From Bacteroidia bacterium (GTDB lineage Bacteria > Bacteroidota > Bacteroidia > Bacteroidales > Prolixibacteraceae): a DNA stretch of 39,365 bases. The notes under the pieces are model-generated. The model was not told where the DNA came from. It saw only the letters and a list, made by a program, of their open reading frames with translations, and did not search any database. The DNA is taken from positions 7,820-47,184 of the forward strand of contig JAPLDR010000076.1 of the NCBI GenBank assembly GCA_026391655.1. Direction: 5' to 3'. The translations under genes were made by a program, and so were the position numbers. Positions 35,220 to 39,365 of this stretch are shown here, one piece after another (position 1 is the first letter of the stretch; each line of letters opens with the position of its first letter).

Positions 35220-35255
35220 AAATGGCAGTAAATCACAAGATCTACTGCCATTTTT
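35220..35255. terminator. Terminator downstream of tRNA-Pro, possibly bidirectional
   Basis: Perfect 11-bp arms AAATGGCAGTA (35220-35230) and TACTGCCATTT (35243-35253) flank a 12-nt loop, beginning 2 bases after the tRNA 3' end on the minus strand. T runs are present on both sides, stronger on the plus strand. Confidence 0.75.
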
Positions 35256-35256
35256 G

Positions 35257-35330
35257 TCGGGGTAGCCGGATTTGAACCGACGACCTCGTCGTCCCGAACG
35301 ACGCGCGCTACCAAGCTGCGCTACACCCCG
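35257..35330 (-). tRNA. tRNA-Pro (anticodon CGG)
   Basis: On the minus strand the 74-nt sequence folds as a full cloverleaf: acceptor CGGGGTG/TACCCCG (one G-T pair), D stem GCGC/GCGC, anticodon stem CGTCG/CGACG with loop TTCGGGA (anticodon CGG), T stem GTCGG/CCGGC, and discriminator A. CCA is not encoded. Confidence 0.95.
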
Positions 35331-35437
35331 AATTGTTTAGAATTAAATAATAATCAATTGACAATCAATGCTTATTTAATCGTTCTTACCTAATTTACCT
35401 TTGTTTTAAGAATGTTTTAAGATTAAAGATTAAGGTG

Positions 35438-35445
35438 TACTTTTG
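35438..35445 (+). promoter_or_regulatory. Promoter -7 element before the aldolase operon
   Basis: TACTTTTG fits TAnnTTTG. A second match, TACCTTTG, lies at 35396-35403. Neither has TTG at the ideal distance. They are 211 and 253 bases before the aldolase start, leaving a long leader that includes a possible 30-codon frame. The 35331-35655 gap holds nothing else clear. Confidence 0.4.
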
Positions 35446-35481
35446 ATCCGTACCTTTAACACGAACATAAAACAGAAAACA

Positions 35482-35574
35482 ATGAACACAACCGCAAAAG
35501 TAATACTTTTTCCTCAATCAACGAAGAAAGTAGATTTGGTGGTACAAAGAATAGGGAGAATTAAATATAATTAG
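35482..35574 (+). CDS. Possible 30-aa leader or gene fragment
   Basis: ATG 35482 to TAG 35574 encodes MNTTAKVILFPQSTKKVDLV followed by a basic end (VQRIGRIKYN). It lies 37 bases after a -7 element. The composition is protein-like, but I know no family, and the length is marginal. It could be a truncated gene start or a small leader peptide. Confidence 0.25.
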   Translation: MNTTAKVILFPQSTKKVDLVVQRIGRIKYN

Positions 35575-35655
35575 GAATAAACCTTAGATGAATTTTTTAA
35601 ACCGTCGAAAACAACAATCTTCATTTTTAACAATTTAAAAACAAATTATTTAGAT

Positions 35656-36555
35656 ATGAATTTACCATTGAAAGGGATAATCCCTCCGGTCGTTACTCCT
35701 CTGACAGATAACACTACACTTGATGTGCGGGGAATTGAAAATCTTGTAGAACATTTGGTATCTGGTGGAGTACACGGATTATTTATTTTAGGAACGACCG
35801 GAGAAGCTCCAAGCCTTAGTCACAAACTTCGTAAGGATTTTATCAAACGAACTTGTGAACTGGTCAATCACAGGATACCTGTTATGGTTGGAATTACCGA
35901 CACTTCATTTGAGGAATCACTGGAAATCGCTGAATATTCGAAAATAGTCGGAGCGGATGCAGTCGTTGTTGCCCCTCCCTACTATATTCCTATCTCACAG
36001 TCTGAGATGGTCTATTACCTCGGGAACCTGATTCCAAGGTCCCCGTTGCCGCTCTTGCTTTACAATATGCCAAGCCATACCAAGCTTCATATGGTTCTTT
36101 CAACGGTGAAGGCCGCAAAAGATTTGGGAGCAATAGGAATAAAGGACAGCTCAGGTGACATGTTTTATCAGACCTCCCTGATAGAGGAGTTTAAAGGTTC
36201 GCCTGAATTTTCAATTATCACCGGAACAGAACTGTTTATTCCCGAGACCATTATGATGGGAGGTCACGGTGCTATTGCCGGTGGGGCCAATATGTTTCCA
36301 AAATTATTCGTTGAGCTTTATGAAGCTTCATTAGCCCGCGATTTTGAAAGAATTTCTGCGATGCGAGAAGTCGTAATGGGACTTTATAATACCATCTATA
36401 ATGTCAGCAATAACAGTTCAAAATATATTAAAGGTATAAAATGCGTCTTGAAGACCATGGGAATTTGCAACGATTATGCAGCCTTACCGCTTTCCAGATA
36501 CGAAGGCGCAGACAGAGAGAAGATTGAAGGTTATGTGGCAGCGATGAAAAAATGA
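35656..36555 (+). CDS. DapA/NanA-family aldolase or synthase
   Basis: A 299-aa TIM-barrel enzyme of the dihydrodipicolinate synthase / N-acetylneuraminate lyase superfamily. Seen are LGTTGE (45-50), catalytic Tyr136 in LLLYNMPSH, and Schiff-base Lys163 in GIKDSSGD. Members use a pyruvate Schiff base to make or split 2-keto acids. Because the gene overlaps an MFS transporter gene of the sugar-acid type, a catabolic role on an imported sialic acid, sugar acid or related keto acid is more likely than lysine synthesis. The exact substrate cannot be read from the sequence, so no symbol is given. Confidence 0.9.
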   Translation: MNLPLKGIIPPVVTPLTDNTTLDVRGIENLVEHLVSGGVHGLFILGTTGEAPSLSHKLRKDFIKRTCELVNHRIPVMVGITDTSFEESLEIAEYSKIVGADAVVVAPPYYIPISQSEMVYYLGNLIPRSPLPLLLYNMPSHTKLHMVLSTVKAAKDLGAIGIKDSSGDMFYQTSLIEEFKGSPEFSIITGTELFIPETIMMGGHGAIAGGANMFPKLFVELYEASLARDFERISAMREVVMGLYNTIYNVSNNSSKYIKGIKCVLKTMGICNDYAALPLSRYEGADREKIEGYVAAMKK

Positions 36556-37790
36556 AGTATAGAATAAATTACCCATGGGTTGTTGTTGGCTTGCTTTGGT
36601 TTGTGGCATTGCTAAACTACATGGATCGGCAAATGTTGTCAACAATGAAACCATCAATGATGGTGGATATTGTTGAACTTAATACGGCAGCAAATTTTGG
36701 CCGGTTGATGGCTGTTTTTTTGTGGATATATGCTCTGATGAGTCCAATATCCGGTATTATAGCTGATCGGCTTAACCGGAAATGGGTAATTGTAGGAAGT
36801 TTATTCGTTTGGTCGGCCGTCACACTCTTAATGGGATATGCAACTACTTTTAACCAGCTTTATTCACTCCGGGCAGTTATGGGCCTCAGTGAAGCCTTTT
36901 ATGTGCCTGCCGGACTTTCACTAATAGCCGATTATCATCAGGGAAGGAACAGATCTTTAGCTGTTGGTATTCACATCACCGGCATCTATCTTGGACAGGC
37001 TCTTGGGGGATTTGGGGCTACCATTGCAGGGAGTTTTTCATGGCAGATGACCTTCCATCTTTTTGGTTTGATTGGCATTGTTTACAGTATTGTATTAATT
37101 CTGTTTTTAAAAGAAAAAAAGGCATATTTATTGGTTCCCGATTCTTCCCATTCTTTTGCAAGAACCTTTTTTACAATCTTTAAAGGAGTAGGAGTGTTGT
37201 TAGGAAACATGTCGTTCTGGGTCATTTTGTTCTATTTTTCGGCGCCTAGTCTTCCCGGATGGGCAACAAAAAACTGGTTACCAACCCTTTTCTCTAATAG
37301 TCTGCACATTAATATGGAACAGGCAGGACCACTCTCTACAATCACTATCGCCCATTCTGCTCTGATTGGGGTATTAGTCGGTGGCATTGTATCCGATCGT
37401 TGGGTTCTGCACAACTTAAGAGGAAGAATTTTTACTAGTGCCATCGGTCTGTCATTAACCATCCCGGCTGTATTATTACTGGGATTTGGCGAAAGTTTCC
37501 TGACAATCTTGGGCGGATCGATATGCTTTGGATTTGGTTTCGGAATATTTGATGTAAATAGTATGCCAATCCTCTGCCAGTTTGTCCCCCCCAGATATAG
37601 GGCAACCGGATACGGATTGATGAACTTGGCAGGTATTTCTGCAGGAGCTGTGATTACAACTTTTTTGGGTAAGTCAGCCGATTCAGGAAATTTGAGCAGA
37701 GACATCGCTTTTTTAGCTTTTTTTGTATTAGCGGCTCTTATCCTGCAATTGTTGTTTTTGCATCCCCGGACTGCCAATAAAACAGAATAA
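36552..37790 (+). CDS. MFS transporter, anion:cation symporter type
   Basis: A 412-aa transporter with 12 predicted membrane helices. The segment LNYMDRQMLSTMKPSMM in helix 1 is typical of ACS-family sugar-acid and sialate-type carriers, followed by the loop 2-3 motif GIIADRLNRKW. Its ATG overlaps the aldolase stop (ATGA), indicating translational coupling and a shared pathway: it probably imports the substrate that the aldolase acts on. After the stop there is a weak AACC/GGTT hairpin followed by eight T residues (37790-37820), possibly a terminator. Confidence 0.92.
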   Translation: MKYRINYPWVVVGLLWFVALLNYMDRQMLSTMKPSMMVDIVELNTAANFGRLMAVFLWIYALMSPISGIIADRLNRKWVIVGSLFVWSAVTLLMGYATTFNQLYSLRAVMGLSEAFYVPAGLSLIADYHQGRNRSLAVGIHITGIYLGQALGGFGATIAGSFSWQMTFHLFGLIGIVYSIVLILFLKEKKAYLLVPDSSHSFARTFFTIFKGVGVLLGNMSFWVILFYFSAPSLPGWATKNWLPTLFSNSLHINMEQAGPLSTITIAHSALIGVLVGGIVSDRWVLHNLRGRIFTSAIGLSLTIPAVLLLGFGESFLTILGGSICFGFGFGIFDVNSMPILCQFVPPRYRATGYGLMNLAGISAGAVITTFLGKSADSGNLSRDIAFLAFFVLAALILQLLFLHPRTANKTE

Positions 37791-38042
37791 CCGGGATTAT
37801 TTTGGTTCTCTTTTTTTTAATAAAATATTCATTCATGATAATGGCCTGCTAAATACTACCCGGGATGTTTTTGGAATAAAAAAGTGCCCCGATTTTAATT
37901 CCACCCCTTCTTTTCACCAGGAAGAATTATTGTCAGCTTTGTTAAGCAATAATTATCAAAAAACCTCATAAAATATCATAAAAAAAGGTATGGTTGTCTG
38001 GGAAATACGTATTTTTATACAAAACATTTAAAAAGCGAAAAT

Positions 38043-38390
38043 ATGAAAAATGAAAATTCAAAACCATCAGTTGTCGGGATATCCGATACAGAAGAACATG
38101 ATTTATTTCATTTATTTAAAATTACTGAATGCATTAAAGTAACCTCAGTTATTCCTATCAAAGAAGAACTGACAATCCTGGAACTGGCTGTTTATAACTT
38201 TCTTCTGAATCTCAATAAGGATTTTCCGGGCAAGAAGGAAGAATTTTCCCTGGAATTTTTAAAAAGCAAATTTGAATTAAAATATTCTGATGATGAATTA
38301 GTGGATGCCTTCAGAAATCTGGATAAAAAGTACTACACAGAATGTTCTTTCGATGATAAAGGTACTTGCGTTTGGGTTAAGCTGTTGTAA
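38043..38390 (+). CDS. Hypothetical protein, 115 aa
   Basis: I do not recognise this protein. It has no signal peptide or membrane segment, is acidic and helical in appearance, and contains LTILELAVYNFLLNLNKDFP and FLKSKFELKYSDDELVDAFR, a pattern that could be a small winged-helix or helical bundle. Its codon use resembles the neighbours. It lies 49 bases before the GH172 gene and 252 bases after the transporter gene. It may belong to either unit or stand alone. Confidence 0.6.
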   Translation: MKNENSKPSVVGISDTEEHDLFHLFKITECIKVTSVIPIKEELTILELAVYNFLLNLNKDFPGKKEEFSLEFLKSKFELKYSDDELVDAFRNLDKKYYTECSFDDKGTCVWVKLL

Positions 38391-38439
38391 ATTCTAAAAT
38401 GAGACAAAGCTGCAGTATTACGTTTTTAAGTAACTGTTT

Positions 38440-39102
38440 ATGAAAAAAATAGGGGTACTACTTTTTATGTCAACGATGTTTGTTGGCTCTCTGCTGAGCC
38501 AGTCTATCCCGTTTGACGGTATTCAGAATAATCTGGGAAATCTGTTTCTCCTTTCGGATGCGAAGAGCCGGTCAATCAGTCCCGAAAACTTCACTGGTGA
38601 AAAGGGGAGAGGCGGAATGGCAAAGTTGGGTGAAGGTACGGCTTCGGATGCGGCACGCGATCTGGGACAAGGTTGGAAAGTAAACCCGTTTATCAAGATT
38701 GCCAAAGGTCAAACCTTTACATTGGCCGAGATTGAAGGTTCAGGTGCAATTCATCATATCTGGATGACGCCAACAGGAAACTGGCGGTTTTCTATCCTTC
38801 GCATTTATTGGGACGATGAAAAAGATCCGTCGGTTGAATGTCCTGTTGGTGACTTTTTTGGCATGGGATGGGGAGAATATGCACCACTTCAATCACTTGC
38901 TGTGTGCGTGAACCCCGGCAGCGCCTTCAATTGTTACTGGCAGATGCCTTTCCGGAAAAAATGCAAAATTACCATGCAGAATATCGACGAAAAGGAGATG
39001 AGGCTTTATTATCAGGTGGAAGGAAGTATATACGATCGTCGATCAGATAAAAGGAAAGGGACAGTATATTGGAACTTATCTGGCCTGGCAGGTCAACAAT
39101 AA
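38440..39102 (+). CDS. GH172 (DUF2961) glycoside hydrolase, frame-disrupted
   Basis: An exported protein (signal peptide MKKIGVLLFMSTMFVGSLLS) of the DUF2961 family, now glycoside hydrolase family 172, whose studied members act on fructofuranosides or D-arabinofuranosides. Seen are GRGGMAKLGEGTASDAARDL, GSGAIHHIWMTP, LRIYWDDEKDPSVECPVGDF and the FGMGWGEYAPLQSLAV segment. After EMRLYYQV the frame leaves the family (EGSIYDRRSDKRKGTVYWNL) and stops at 39102. The correct continuation is found in another frame from about 39023. The family normally has about 25 further residues here, so a deletion with frame change seems to have occurred near 39016-39028. Confidence 0.85.
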   Translation: MKKIGVLLFMSTMFVGSLLSQSIPFDGIQNNLGNLFLLSDAKSRSISPENFTGEKGRGGMAKLGEGTASDAARDLGQGWKVNPFIKIAKGQTFTLAEIEGSGAIHHIWMTPTGNWRFSILRIYWDDEKDPSVECPVGDFFGMGWGEYAPLQSLAVCVNPGSAFNCYWQMPFRKKCKITMQNIDEKEMRLYYQVEGSIYDRRSDKRKGTVYWNLSGLAGQQ

Positions 39103-39365
39103 CGGATGGTGGGGCGAAGGAGAGATTAAATTCTTTATGGATGGTGATAAAGCGTTTCCCACGATTTGCGGAACAGGTACCGAAGATTATTTCTGTGGTT
39201 CGTATAATTTCGATCGTAAAGGTCAATACACCGAATTTTGTACGCCCTATTCCGGTTTGCATCAGGTGATCCGTCCCGACGGAGCGTATCGCGCAAACCA
39301 ACGCTTCGGGTTATACCGCTGGCATATTACCGATCCAATCCGATTCGAAAATGATCTTAAAGTAA
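39023..39365 (+). pseudogene. Out-of-frame continuation of the GH172 gene, runs off the window
   Basis: In the second frame the sequence reads YTIVDQIKGKGQYIGTYLAW, then NNGWWGEGEIKFFMDGDKAF and CGTGTEDYFCGSYNFDRKGQ, classic DUF2961 sequence. The conserved Glu in GTGTEDYF is encoded at 39182-39184. The frame is open to base 39365, so the 3' end is outside the window. Confidence 0.85.

Noticed and set aside
35257-35330. tRNA-Pro as an integration site for a mobile element
   Set aside because: No integrase gene and no duplicate of the tRNA 3' end was found in the window.

Overview
The window is chromosomal DNA from a member of the Bacteroidota, probably a polysaccharide-using Bacteroidales or Marinilabiliales-like bacterium. 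The evidence is a SusC/SusD pair, a second CarboxypepD-regulatory TonB receptor, three LytTR regulators with LytS-type kinases, a DUF4270 lipoprotein, many lipobox signal peptides, almost no Shine-Dalgarno sequences, and promoter -7 elements of the Bacteroidota form TAnnTTTG. No transposase, integrase, rRNA or CRISPR array is visible.

Layout. 1-2637: 3' part of a GH2 beta-galactosidase, ended by a strong terminator. 2981-5110: msrA, a nitroreductase on the other strand, and a TSUP permease. 5113-5359: remnant of a BRO-N antirepressor gene. 5459-10957: a damage-response cassette with a LexA-like XRE-S24 repressor divergent from a Y-family polymerase (dinB) and a DnaE-type polymerase. Octanucleotide tandem repeats lie on both sides of dinB, and a palindromic candidate operator lies in the divergent gap. 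11084-11632: a frameshifted DUF4160 gene plus an intact DUF2442 gene. 11773-11904 and 7841-7938: two related multi-hairpin repeat elements. 12036-13067: a phosphotriesterase-family lipoprotein that has lost two expected metal-ligand histidines, divergent from susC (13624-16806) and a frame-disrupted susD (16813-18595). 18742-26161: a TonB receptor, an orphan LytTR regulator, a kelch lipoprotein, and a DUF4270 lipoprotein with an outer-membrane barrel. 26310-34906, all on the minus strand: TolC, MacA-like adaptor, ABC ATPase and MacB-like permease, followed by two consecutive kinase/LytTR-regulator pairs. 35257-35330: tRNA-Pro(CGG). 35656-37790: a DapA/NanA-family aldolase translationally coupled to an MFS transporter. 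38043-39365: a 115-aa unknown protein and a frame-disrupted GH172 (DUF2961) gene that runs off the window.

How the genes work together. The minus-strand block at 26-35 kb reads as a self-regulated envelope-stress or export unit. Sensor kinases and LytTR regulators sit behind a MacAB-TolC type pump. Direct repeats with a 21-bp period occur upstream of tolC (2 copies) and upstream of the second kinase (6 copies). That is the spacing expected for LytTR regulators binding two helical turns apart. A second, 40-nt element is conserved before the start codons of two genes in the block. This is the best candidate for an undescribed regulatory arrangement here. The kelch/DUF4270/barrel cluster is the best candidate for an undescribed surface system.

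Three genes (DUF4160, susD, GH172) have clear frame breaks with the continuing protein readable in another frame. Real decay and assembly error cannot be told apart from the sequence alone.
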